NCBI GenBank assembly: GCA_910579745.1
Contig: CAJTVH010000050.1
Coordinates: 1-22,596 of the forward strand
Direction: 5' to 3'
Length of the DNA stretch: 22,596 bases
Source: an uncultured Clostridia bacterium
GTDB taxonomy: Bacteria > Bacillota > Clostridia > Lachnospirales > CAG-274
Shown: positions 14,687 through 22,038 of the stretch, in pieces
How positions within the stretch are numbered: the first letter of the stretch is position 1
How the letters are laid out: each line of letters starts with the position of its first letter
Notes under the pieces: model-generated
Seen by the model: only the letters and a program-made list of their open reading frames with translations
Told to the model about the DNA's origin: nothing
Databases searched by the model: none
Position numbers and translations under genes: made by a program

Positions 14687-15505
14687 ATGGAGAGTTTTAT
14701 AAGTGACGGTGAGTTCAAGCTTATAAAAACTTATATCAAAGAAAAATACGGAATTAATCTTGGGGAAGAAAAAAAATCCCTTATTTATTCAAGGCTTCGC
14801 TCGGTATTGGCGGAAAAAGGATTCCAGAATTTTACCGAATACTATGACTATCTTATATCAGACACTACCGGACAAGCCGCTATTGTATTTATTGACAGAA
14901 TGACTACGAATCATACGTTTTTTATGAGAGAGGTTGAACATTTTTATTATTTCAGGGACGTGGTTTTACCATATATTAAAAAAACGGTTAAAAACGGCGA
15001 CATAAGAATTTGGTGCGCGGGTTGTTCTTCCGGCGAGGAATCATACACTTTACAGATGTTTATGAACGATTTTTTTAGAGGAGAGGGCGGCAAATGGGAT
15101 ACGGAGCTTTTAGCCACTGATATTTCCACGACCGTTCTTACCAAAGCCATGCGAGGAGTTTATACCAGCGACCAAATAAAACCTTTAGACGAGCTTTGGA
15201 AAAAGAACTATTTTAAAAAATACGATGATGGCAACGTTATTGTAAGAGATGAGATCAAAAAGAAAATTACATATAGAAAATTTAATCTTATGGAAAACAG
15301 ATTCCCTTTTAAAAAGAAATTTCATGTTATTTTTTGCCGCAACGTTATGATTTATTTTGACAACGAGACAAGGGACGCTCTTGTCAATAGATTTTATGAG
15401 GCCTCTGAAGATGGAGCGTATTTATTTATAGGTCATTCCGAGTCTTTAAATAACACGGGAACAAGATATCAATATGTACAGCCCGCGGTGTATAGAAAAA
15501 TTTAA
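14687..15505 (+). CDS. cheR: Chemotaxis protein methyltransferase CheR
   Basis: CheR methylates glutamates of chemoreceptors with S-adenosylmethionine. The 272-residue product has the N-terminal helical domain (about 1-75), the linker signature TTNHTFFMRE (73-82), SAM motif I in WCAGCSSGEE (109-118), the LATDIST block (about 142-148), FCRNVMIYF (216-224) and the closing GHSES (249-253). I start at the ATG at 14687, preceded by AGGAG at 14671-14675 with an 11-base gap; the frame is open back to 14618 but that stretch has no ribosome site. The gene has its own promoter and is separated from cheA by 452 bases, so the four che genes here are not a tight operon. Confidence 0.94.
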   Translation: MESFISDGEFKLIKTYIKEKYGINLGEEKKSLIYSRLRSVLAEKGFQNFTEYYDYLISDTTGQAAIVFIDRMTTNHTFFMREVEHFYYFRDVVLPYIKKTVKNGDIRIWCAGCSSGEESYTLQMFMNDFFRGEGGKWDTELLATDISTTVLTKAMRGVYTSDQIKPLDELWKKNYFKKYDDGNVIVRDEIKKKITYRKFNLMENRFPFKKKFHVIFCRNVMIYFDNETRDALVNRFYEASEDGAYLFIGHSESLNNTGTRYQYVQPAVYRKI

Positions 15506-15957
15506 CCGGCAACCGGAGTTAAACGCTGTAATAGGAATTTAACGGCGGTATTTTAAAGAAACGCGGAAAATATATTTTAATTTTTATTATGATTTTTTGT
15601 TTTGAGTTTATCCGATTTTTATGAACTTTATTAAAAAAAATAATAAAAATGAGCAAAACATCTTGAAAATTTTTTGTTTTGGTTTATAATTTAGTGTAGG
15701 GATATAATTTTTACATACGAGCTGATTTTATCTGTATACTGTTTTTTTTCGAATTAATGAATCGGAATACTTATTGGTTTAATTTTTAAAGGCGAGTTGG
15801 CTGATTTCAGGGCGGATAGATGAATTTGTCCGAATTTAGGCGGGAGCGTCGGATTTTTGTTTAAATAACGCTGAAAACGATGATATTAAATCAGTGGTTC
15901 CGATAAAATAAATAAGAATTTATTTTAAACAAATTTTATAAAAGAGGGTGATACGCT
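15506..15957 (+). other. Gene-free stretch between cheR and cheA: cheA leader
   Basis: No gene, tRNA or known riboswitch is recognised. It holds a sigma-A promoter at 15663-15690. A short weak hairpin TCCGA...TCGGA followed by five T ends near 15857 and could attenuate the leader, though the stem is only five bases. TTCCGATAA at 15898-15906 looks like a sigma-28 -10, but no -35 lies at the right distance. Confidence 0.35.
15663..15690 (+). promoter_or_regulatory. Sigma-A promoter of cheA
   Basis: TTGAAA (15663-15668), 16-base spacer, TATAAT (15685-15690). It implies a leader of about 260 bases before the cheA start, unusually long. Confidence 0.6.
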
Positions 15958-18348
15958 TTGGCTGATTTTTCAAGAGAATCAATGTTGGATATGTTTATAT
16001 ATGAGATGAATCAACTGGTTGAGCAGTTGGAACAGCTTATTATTCAAGGTGAACAAGGGTATTCAATGGATGATATTAACGAGATATTCCGTATAATGCA
16101 TACTATTAAAGGCTCCGCCGCTATGATGCTTTATGACAATGTGTCTAAAACAGCGCATTCGGCGGAAGACTTGTTTTTCTTTCTCAGAGAGGAAAATCCT
16201 CAGAACGTCGATTATTCAACGCTTACCGATTTAGTCCTTGAATGTGTTGACTTTATAAAAAATGAATTGGCTAAAATTGAGGCGAGCGAAAATTCAGACG
16301 GAAATCCAACGGATATTATCGCTCGCGTTAAGGCCTTTTTAGCGCAGCTTAAAGGAGAGGCTCCCGCTGACGCTCCGCCGGCTAAAAGTGAGAAGAAAAC
16401 AGCTCAAGCTTCTACTTCTACCAAAACGGATTCCGCCGGTCAAATTGAGGCTAAGGGAACTCATTACAACGCTAAGATATTTTTTGAGGAAGGCTGTGAA
16501 ATGGAGAGTGTAAGAGCTTTTACGCTTTTACAAAACATTAAAGATGCCATTACGGACGTTGTTACCATTCCGGAAGACGTTGTGGCCGACGGATCGGAAG
16601 AAATAATAAAAAAAGAAGGATTTCAAATTTCTTTCTTTAGCGAAAAAACTTATGATGAAATCAGTGATCTTATAGATCAAACGGTTTATCTTAAAGGATT
16701 TGAGCTTTCCTCGGGAGACCTTAAAAATTATAAAGTTGTCTTATTTTTTGAGGAAGGCTGTGAAATGGAAAATGTCAGAGCCTACACAGTTATACATAAT
16801 CTTCAGGGATACTGTACAAACATTAAACATGAGCCTGAGGATATTATTGACGAGGCCGCCACGGAGCTTATAAGAAAGAACGGGTTTAAATTCAGTTTCT
16901 CAACGGACAAAAATTATGAGGAAGTGTCTAAAGATCTTTGCAATACCGTATTTTTAAAAGCTATAGATATTGAGGAAATCTCATCTGAGGAAGAAGAGGA
17001 AAAACAAGAGGAAAACGAGCTTAAAAAAGATATTCAGACCGTGAGTGAGACTGTAAGCGTCCAAGGGGACAACGTGGGAGACAATACAGTGCGACAGGCA
17101 CCGCCTGTAAAAACGCAGTTGGCTCAAAAGACTGAAAAATCGCCTCAGGCGGCCGCTCCCTCAGCCGCGGCTCAGAAAAAAGCGGCGCCTACACAGCATA
17201 TGATAAGCGTTAATATCGGAAAACTCGACCAACTTTTAAATCTTATGGGAGAGCTTGTTATCGCTGAAGCTATGACTACCCAAAATCCTGACCTTGAGGG
17301 GTTAGACCTTGAGAACTTTAATAAATCCGCTAGACAGCTTAGAAAGATAATAAACGATGTGCAGGATACTGTTATGTCTATGAGAATGGTTTCTCTATCG
17401 ACTACTTTCTTTAAAATGAACCGTATCGTAAGAGATATGTGCAAAAATCTTGGAAAAGATGTACAGCTTGAGGTTGTGGGAGAGGAAACGGAAGTTGATA
17501 AAAATATTATTGAGCATTTATCCGACCCTCTTATGCACATTATAAGAAACTCAGTTGACCACGGTATTGAAATGCCGGATGAGAGAAAAGCAATTGGAAA
17601 GCCTGAGAAGGGAACTGTCTTACTTGAGGCGAGAAACGCCGGCGGAGAGGTTATTATTATTGTGAAAGATGACGGACAGGGACTTGACACTCAAAAGATT
17701 TTCAATAAGGCGAAAGAGAACGGATTGCTTAAAAAGCCAGAGAATGAGTATACGGAAAGAGAGATTCATCAATTTATTTTTCACCCAGGTTTGTCTACAA
17801 ATGACCAAGTAACAAATTACTCCGGACGAGGCGTTGGCATGGATGTTGTTATGAACAACATAGAAACTGTAGGCGGAACTATTTCGGTTGAGAGCGAAAA
17901 GGGAGAGGGCACGACGAATATTCTCAAAATTCCTTTGACTCTCGCTATTGTTGAGGGTATGCTCATTAAAATGGGCGGGGCTAAATATACCATTCCTATT
18001 TCCTCAATTCAGGAAACATTTAAGGCGAAGCAAGACCAAGTATTTAAAGACCCAGACGGCAATGAGATGCTTACTTTAAGAGGAGACGTTTATAATATCG
18101 TAAGGCTGTATGATTTCTTCGGCGCTAAACCAGAGGTTACGAATATTGAGGAAGGCGTGCTTATTATGTTAGAGAACGAGGGACAGCATGTGTGTCTTTT
18201 TGTTGACGAGCTTATAGGCGAGCAGCAGGTTGTTGTAAAAACAATGCCGGGATATATAAACAGAGTTAAGGGAATAAGCGGATGTACGCTTCTTGGAAAC
18301 GGCGACATCAGTCTTATTATTGATGTAGGCGGATTTTTTGATAAATAG
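15958..18348 (+). CDS. cheA: Chemotaxis histidine kinase CheA with duplicated P2 domain
   Basis: CheA autophosphorylates in response to receptors and passes phosphate to CheY and CheB. The 796-residue protein has P1/Hpt (about 1-130; phospho-site H48 in MHTIKGSAAMM), a first CheY-binding P2 (about 172-252), a second P2 (about 259-340), an acidic/Ala-Pro linker (about 341-410), P3 dimer helices (about 413-490), P4 ATPase (about 500-660; N box in IIRNSVDHG, G boxes DDGQGLD and GRGVGMDVV) and P5 CheW-like (about 662-796). The two P2 copies share FFEEGCEME and about 33 of 79 aligned residues. This makes the protein about 100 residues longer than B. subtilis CheA (about 670-ish). The start is TTG at 15958 with AGAGGGTGAT upstream. 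cheW follows after 17 bases. Confidence 0.96.
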   Translation: MADFSRESMLDMFIYEMNQLVEQLEQLIIQGEQGYSMDDINEIFRIMHTIKGSAAMMLYDNVSKTAHSAEDLFFFLREENPQNVDYSTLTDLVLECVDFIKNELAKIEASENSDGNPTDIIARVKAFLAQLKGEAPADAPPAKSEKKTAQASTSTKTDSAGQIEAKGTHYNAKIFFEEGCEMESVRAFTLLQNIKDAITDVVTIPEDVVADGSEEIIKKEGFQISFFSEKTYDEISDLIDQTVYLKGFELSSGDLKNYKVVLFFEEGCEMENVRAYTVIHNLQGYCTNIKHEPEDIIDEAATELIRKNGFKFSFSTDKNYEEVSKDLCNTVFLKAIDIEEISSEEEEEKQEENELKKDIQTVSETVSVQGDNVGDNTVRQAPPVKTQLAQKTEKSPQAAAPSAAAQKKAAPTQHMISVNIGKLDQLLNLMGELVIAEAMTTQNPDLEGLDLENFNKSARQLRKIINDVQDTVMSMRMVSLSTTFFKMNRIVRDMCKNLGKDVQLEVVGEETEVDKNIIEHLSDPLMHIIRNSVDHGIEMPDERKAIGKPEKGTVLLEARNAGGEVIIIVKDDGQGLDTQKIFNKAKENGLLKKPENEYTEREIHQFIFHPGLSTNDQVTNYSGRGVGMDVVMNNIETVGGTISVESEKGEGTTNILKIPLTLAIVEGMLIKMGGAKYTIPISSIQETFKAKQDQVFKDPDGNEMLTLRGDVYNIVRLYDFFGAKPEVTNIEEGVLIMLENEGQHVCLFVDELIGEQQVVVKTMPGYINRVKGISGCTLLGNGDISLIIDVGGFFDK

Positions 18349-18365
18349 AAAGGCGGGAGAAACTT

Positions 18366-18842
18366 ATGGCTATGGAAAATGAACAAGATGAAATCGTTCG
18401 AGAGACTAAAGAAGATACTACTAAAGACAGATATCTTACTTTTGAGATTGACAACGAGGAATATGGCGTGGATATTTCCAATGTTATTGAGATTATTACT
18501 ATGTCCGCTATAACTTGGGTGCCAGAGACTCCCGACTTTCTTAAGGGCGTAATAAATTTAAGAGGGTCTATAGTTCCTGTTATAGACGCTAGGCTTAGAT
18601 TTAAAAAGCCTGAGAAAGAATACGACTCTCTGACTTGTATTATTGTTGTTGAGTATGAGAATTATACTGTTGGGGTAATTGTGGATACTGTTAATGAGGT
18701 TATGTTTATTCCGGAAGATAAAATTTCTCTTCCGCCTAACGCGAAACTTAAATATCAAAATAAATTTATTAAAAGTATCGGAAAAGTCGGCAAAGATGTG
18801 CAGCTTCTTCTTGATGTTGATAAATTTTTATTTTTGGATTAA
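18366..18842 (+). CDS. cheW: Chemotaxis coupling protein CheW
   Basis: CheW bridges receptors and the CheA P5 domain in the signalling array. The 158-residue protein is a single CheW SH3-like double barrel (about 20-155): YLTFEIDNEEYGVDISNVIEI, then the hallmark VPETPDFLKGVINLRGSIVP, ARLRF, and VGVIVDTVNEVMFI. The length is typical. The ATG at 18366 has GGCGGGAG upstream and lies 17 bases after cheA, so the two are co-transcribed. A family B repeat begins 12 bases after the stop, which separates it from cheB. Confidence 0.95.
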   Translation: MAMENEQDEIVRETKEDTTKDRYLTFEIDNEEYGVDISNVIEIITMSAITWVPETPDFLKGVINLRGSIVPVIDARLRFKKPEKEYDSLTCIIVVEYENYTVGVIVDTVNEVMFIPEDKISLPPNAKLKYQNKFIKSIGKVGKDVQLLLDVDKFLFLD

Positions 18843-18853
18843 TAAAGTATCGC

Positions 18854-19020
18854 TTAGAGCGTATCTGAGGACTAAAATATGTACAAAAAATTATAAAAAT
18901 AAAACGAAACAGAAAGGTTTTTCTGTTTAATTGAATCGTTTTCGCTTATTTTTTAATAATTTTTTGGATATTTCGCGTATATAACTGATAGCTTATGATA
19001 GTTTTCAGATACGCCATAGT
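18854..19020. repeat. Family B repeat, copy 1 (167 bases)
   Basis: TTAGAGCGTATCTGA at the left and TAGTTTTCAGATACGCCATAGT at the right enclose AT-rich DNA with a CGCGTATATAACTGATAGC block. The complement of the right end repeats the left end (core GCGTATCTGAAAACTA with two changes here). The whole length aligns with 21741-21908 at roughly 90 percent identity by eye, in the same orientation. No coding content. It lies between cheW and cheB. Confidence 0.88.
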
Positions 19021-19265
19021 TAAATTTTTTATATTTTATATGTAGGGCGAATTTTAATTGTCTAATATATAAATTTTTTGGATGGCGATATGTAATTATC
19101 GTTTGAGCAGTTTAGAATTTAGAGAAATTATATTAAAAAAATTGTTACAGAATTTTCAGACACGCTCTGAGGTGAAAAAGCCGATAGAGATATACGTTTA
19201 AAATTTGATTTTTTAGTAAGAAGCTTTTGGCGTATTAATCGGCGCTTTCCGAACAAGTTGAATTA
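19021..19265. other. Gene-free AT-rich stretch before cheB, probable decayed repeat
   Basis: No gene is seen. TTTTCAGACACGCTCTGA at about 19153-19171 resembles the right end of family B, suggesting an older copy directly after copy 1. No clear promoter was found, so the cheB transcript start is uncertain. Confidence 0.35.
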
Positions 19266-19288
19266 AAAGCCACACGACGTGTGGCTTT
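19266..19288 (+). promoter_or_regulatory. Hairpin just before cheB ribosome site
   Basis: AAAGCCACAC (19266-19275) and GTGTGGCTTT (19279-19288) form a perfect 10-bp stem with a three-base loop, ending seven bases before the GGGG of the cheB ribosome site. Only three T end the stem, so it is a poor plus-strand terminator. It may set RNA ends or stability. Confidence 0.6.
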
Positions 19289-19305
19289 CGGTATGGGGAT
19301 TGTTT

Positions 19306-20316
19306 ATGAATGCGGAGAAAATTGATATAGTTTTATATTCGGAATCATATTCTTTTATGTCTATGATGAAAAAAAGTTTTGAGTCAGATTCTATTGATTC
19401 CATTAACTTAGTCGATACTTTTTCATCTGTTAATGAGGCGCTTTTAAGCAGAAATGTTAATTCCGATGTTATTTTTGTACTGCATAGCTATTTTATTTCA
19501 AAAGAAAACATTGATTCTATTATACGACATCTTGACTCGAAAGGGATAAGTTTTGTCGGCGTGTGTGAAAACGCCAATAATGGTTTTGAAATGATGCGGC
19601 GAGGAGCTTTGGCTATAATTATTAAGACATGGGACGACAGCGAGATGGGGCAGAAAATGTTCTTAAATAGTTTTAAGTTAAAGATTAAAGACGCCGTGCA
19701 CATTAAAGGTATGACGAATAAGCGGGAAGTAAAACAGGAAATTTCCGTTTCATCGGATAAAATTATTGTTATAGGTTCATCCACGGGAGGAACCGAGGCG
19801 ATTATTGAAATTCTTAAGAGATTTCCCGCCGGAATGCCTCCGATTCTTGTTGTGCAACATATGCCGGCTGTTTTTACAAAAATGTATGCCGACAGACTTA
19901 ACGATATTTGCAGAATGACCGTATGGGAAGCCAAAGATGGGGACCAACTTAAGCCAGGGCTTGTGTTGATAGCACCGGGGGATTATCAGATGAGGGTTGT
20001 TAAAAATTACGGTTCTCTGTATGTTGAGTGTTTTAAAGGTGAAAGAGTAAACGGACACGCTCCGTCTGTCGATGTTTTATTTGATTCAGTTGCCGAGGTG
20101 GTCGGGGACAGAGCTATTGGGGTTATTTTAACCGGAATGGGAAGTGACGGAGCGAAGGGAATGCTTAAAATGCGTCAGGAAGGCGCTTTTAATATTGGGC
20201 AGGACGAGCAAAGCTGTGTTGTTTATGGCATGCCAAGAGCCGCTTATGAGCTCGGCGCGGTCAACAGGCAGCTTCCTCTTGCCAATATCGCCGGATATAT
20301 AATGGATATACTGTAG
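19306..20316 (+). CDS. cheB: CheB-type receptor methylesterase with degenerate receiver domain
   Basis: CheB removes methyl groups from, and deamidates, chemoreceptors. The 336-residue product has an intact esterase domain (about 151-336) with catalytic S159 (GSSTGG), H185 (QHMP) and D281 (LTGMGSDG). The N-terminal 125 residues follow a receiver pattern (IDIVLYSES, then DVIFVLH, FVGVCE, ALAIIIKT) but the acidic pair is replaced by S12/E13 and the phospho-aspartate position by L59 or H60; only the lysine of the KT/KP motif (K107) remains. So it should not be phosphorylated by CheA in the normal way. The ATG at 19306 is chosen because GGGG lies eight bases upstream; the frame is open back to 19279, but that part is a hairpin. 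It is last in the che series, after a long repeat-filled gap. Confidence 0.88.
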   Translation: MNAEKIDIVLYSESYSFMSMMKKSFESDSIDSINLVDTFSSVNEALLSRNVNSDVIFVLHSYFISKENIDSIIRHLDSKGISFVGVCENANNGFEMMRRGALAIIIKTWDDSEMGQKMFLNSFKLKIKDAVHIKGMTNKREVKQEISVSSDKIIVIGSSTGGTEAIIEILKRFPAGMPPILVVQHMPAVFTKMYADRLNDICRMTVWEAKDGDQLKPGLVLIAPGDYQMRVVKNYGSLYVECFKGERVNGHAPSVDVLFDSVAEVVGDRAIGVILTGMGSDGAKGMLKMRQEGAFNIGQDEQSCVVYGMPRAAYELGAVNRQLPLANIAGYIMDIL

Positions 20317-20565
20317 AAGGTTTTATTACAAAAAAACGCTTTTTCAGGATTTTAAGATTTTAGTTGTTTTATTGAGATTTTGTATAAATACTGTTGCTTT
20401 ATATTTTTATGATTATATATTTATCGGCTGGCGCTATATAATTATTGTGTTATATATATTTGTTTATTTATTGTATGATTAAAATATATAAAATTTGTTA
20501 ATAAATAATTTAGAAAATGGTGTTTTATAAAATGTAAATGTCTAAAGCCCAAAGAAAATTATCGG
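20317..20565. other. Gene-free AT-rich stretch between cheB and pta
   Basis: No gene or clear terminator is seen. GGCTGGCGCTATATAATTAT near 20424 is similar to GGATGGCGATATGTAATTAT near 19079, a possible further short repeat. The remainder is low-complexity A/T. Confidence 0.3.
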
Positions 20566-20593
20566 TTGATTTGAGAGCGTTAAGCTGGATAAT
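20566..20593 (+). promoter_or_regulatory. Possible sigma-A promoter of pta
   Basis: TTGATT (20566-20571), 16-base spacer, GATAAT (20588-20593), giving a leader of about 130 bases. It overlaps a decayed family B sequence, and other AT-rich candidates exist nearby. Confidence 0.35.
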
Positions 20594-20700
20594 TTTTTAT
20601 TTTTTGATTTATACTGTAATCGCTATATAGAAAGTTTTCAGACACATATTAATCAAAAAATGTTTTTTATTTTTGATTAATCGGTGTTTCCATAAATTAT
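20571..20700. repeat. Decayed family B copy, hairpin, and family A-like end in the pta leader
   Basis: GAGAGCGT (20573-20580) and AGTTTTCAGACAC (about 20633-20645) look like the ends of a degenerate family B unit. Next, ATTAATCAAAAA (20648-20659) and TTTTTGATTAAT (20670-20681) form a perfect 12-bp stem, and CGGTGTTTCC (20682-20691) equals the family A terminus. The mosaic suggests repeated insertion at this site. Confidence 0.45.
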
Positions 20701-20726
20701 TAAAAACATGAAAGGGGATTTTTACT

Positions 20727-21728
20727 TTGAATTTTTTAGAAAACATTAAGGCTAAAGCAAAAGCTGACAAAAAAACTATCGTTTTACCGGAGTCTTTTGA
20801 GAAAAGAACTCTTGACGCGGCTAAAGTTATTCTTGAAGAAGGTATAGCGAATGTTATCCTTGTGGGAGACAAAGTCGAGATTATTAAAAAGGCTGATGGA
20901 GCGGACGTTTCCAAAGCCATCTTTATAGACCCTAAAAATTATGATAAATTTGACGAGCTTGTTGATAAATTTGTTGAACTTAGGGGCGCTAAAGGTGTTA
21001 CTCCGGACAAGGCTAAAGAGACTTTATTAAACGACCCTTTATATTTTGGCGTTTTGCTTGTTAAATGCGGTTATGCCGATGGTATGGTAGCGGGAGCGAT
21101 AAACGCCACGGCGAACGTTCTTCGACCTTGTCTTCAAATTCTTAAAACAGCGCCGGGCACAAAAATTGTTTCAGCTTTCTTCGTTATGATTGTTCCTGAT
21201 TGCGATTTAGGGGCGAACGGTACCTTTATATTCGCTGACTGCGGTCTTGAGCAGAATCCGACCCCTGAAAAGCTCGCCGCTATCGCTCAAAGCTCAGCCA
21301 AATCATTTAAGATGCTTGTGGGAGAAGAACCTATTGTCGCTATGCTTTCTCACTCAACTAAGGGCAGCGCTAAACATGACGACGTTACTAAAGTTGTTGA
21401 GGCTACTAAAATCGCTAAGGAAGAAAATCCTGACCTTAAACTTGACGGCGAGTTTCAGCTTGACGCGGCTATTGTCCCGAGTGTCGGACAACTTAAAGCT
21501 CCTAACAGCGACGTTGCTGGAAAAGCCAACGTATTGGTATTTCCTGACCTTGACGCGGGAAATATTGGTTACAAACTTGTTCAGAGACTCGCTAAAGCGG
21601 AAGCTTACGGTCCTATTACACAAGGTATCGCTAAACCTGTAAACGATTTGTCAAGAGGCTGTGTGGCTGAGGATATTGTTGGCGTTGTGGCTATCACAGC
21701 TGTTCAAGCTCAGCTTTCAGGCAAATAA
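20727..21728 (+). CDS. pta: Phosphate acetyltransferase
   Basis: Pta converts acetyl-CoA and phosphate to acetyl phosphate, which AckA uses to make ATP and acetate. The 333-residue protein is a single PTA_PTB domain, the short form usual in Firmicutes, without the N-terminal regulatory domain of the E. coli enzyme. Typical blocks are KTIVLPESFEKRTLDAAKVI, DPLYFGVLLVKCGYADGMVAGA, MLSHSTKGSA, LDGEFQLDAAIVP, and ANVLVFPDLDAGNIGYKLVQ. The start is TTG at 20727 with AAGGGGAT upstream. ackA follows after 310 bases holding a complete family B repeat, a wide gap for this pair. Codon use is biased toward GCT and CTT, in keeping with high expression. Confidence 0.96.
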   Translation: MNFLENIKAKAKADKKTIVLPESFEKRTLDAAKVILEEGIANVILVGDKVEIIKKADGADVSKAIFIDPKNYDKFDELVDKFVELRGAKGVTPDKAKETLLNDPLYFGVLLVKCGYADGMVAGAINATANVLRPCLQILKTAPGTKIVSAFFVMIVPDCDLGANGTFIFADCGLEQNPTPEKLAAIAQSSAKSFKMLVGEEPIVAMLSHSTKGSAKHDDVTKVVEATKIAKEENPDLKLDGEFQLDAAIVPSVGQLKAPNSDVAGKANVLVFPDLDAGNIGYKLVQRLAKAEAYGPITQGIAKPVNDLSRGCVAEDIVGVVAITAVQAQLSGK

Positions 21729-21740
21729 GGCAATTATTGG

Positions 21741-21908
21741 TTAGAGCGTATCTGAAAACTAAAATACGCGCGAAAAATTATAAAAAATAAAATTAAACAT
21801 AAAGGCGCTTCTGTTTAATTGAACTGTTTTCGTTTATTTTTTAATAATTTTTTGAATATTTCGCGTATATAACTGATAGCTTATGATAGTTTTCAGATAC
21901 GCCCTAGT
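21741..21908. repeat. Family B repeat, copy 2 (168 bases)
   Basis: It begins TTAGAGCGTATCTGAAAACT and ends GTTTTCAGATACGCCCTAGT, with terminal inverted repeats whose core is GCGTATCTGAAAACTA (16 bases exact). It aligns end to end with 18854-19020. It starts 12 bases after the pta stop, as copy 1 starts 12 bases after the cheW stop, in the same orientation relative to the genes. Confidence 0.9.
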
Positions 21909-22038
21909 GAGAACAAAAAAATATTTTTTGTTTATCGCTTTTTCTCTGTTGTTTATTACGATTTTGGGAATAATAAGTTTATTGGGCTGAATAACGAAAC
22001 GGCGCTATATTTTTATAAAGTTATAAAGGAGAGAAATA

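Noticed and set aside
15857..15910. Sigma-28 promoter before cheA
   Set aside because: TTCCGATAA resembles the -10 box, but no TAAA-like -35 stands 15-16 bases upstream; the nearest TAAA is only 9 bases away.
19279..19305. Longer cheB start at GTG 19279
   Set aside because: The region is the right arm of a perfect hairpin and has no ribosome site upstream.
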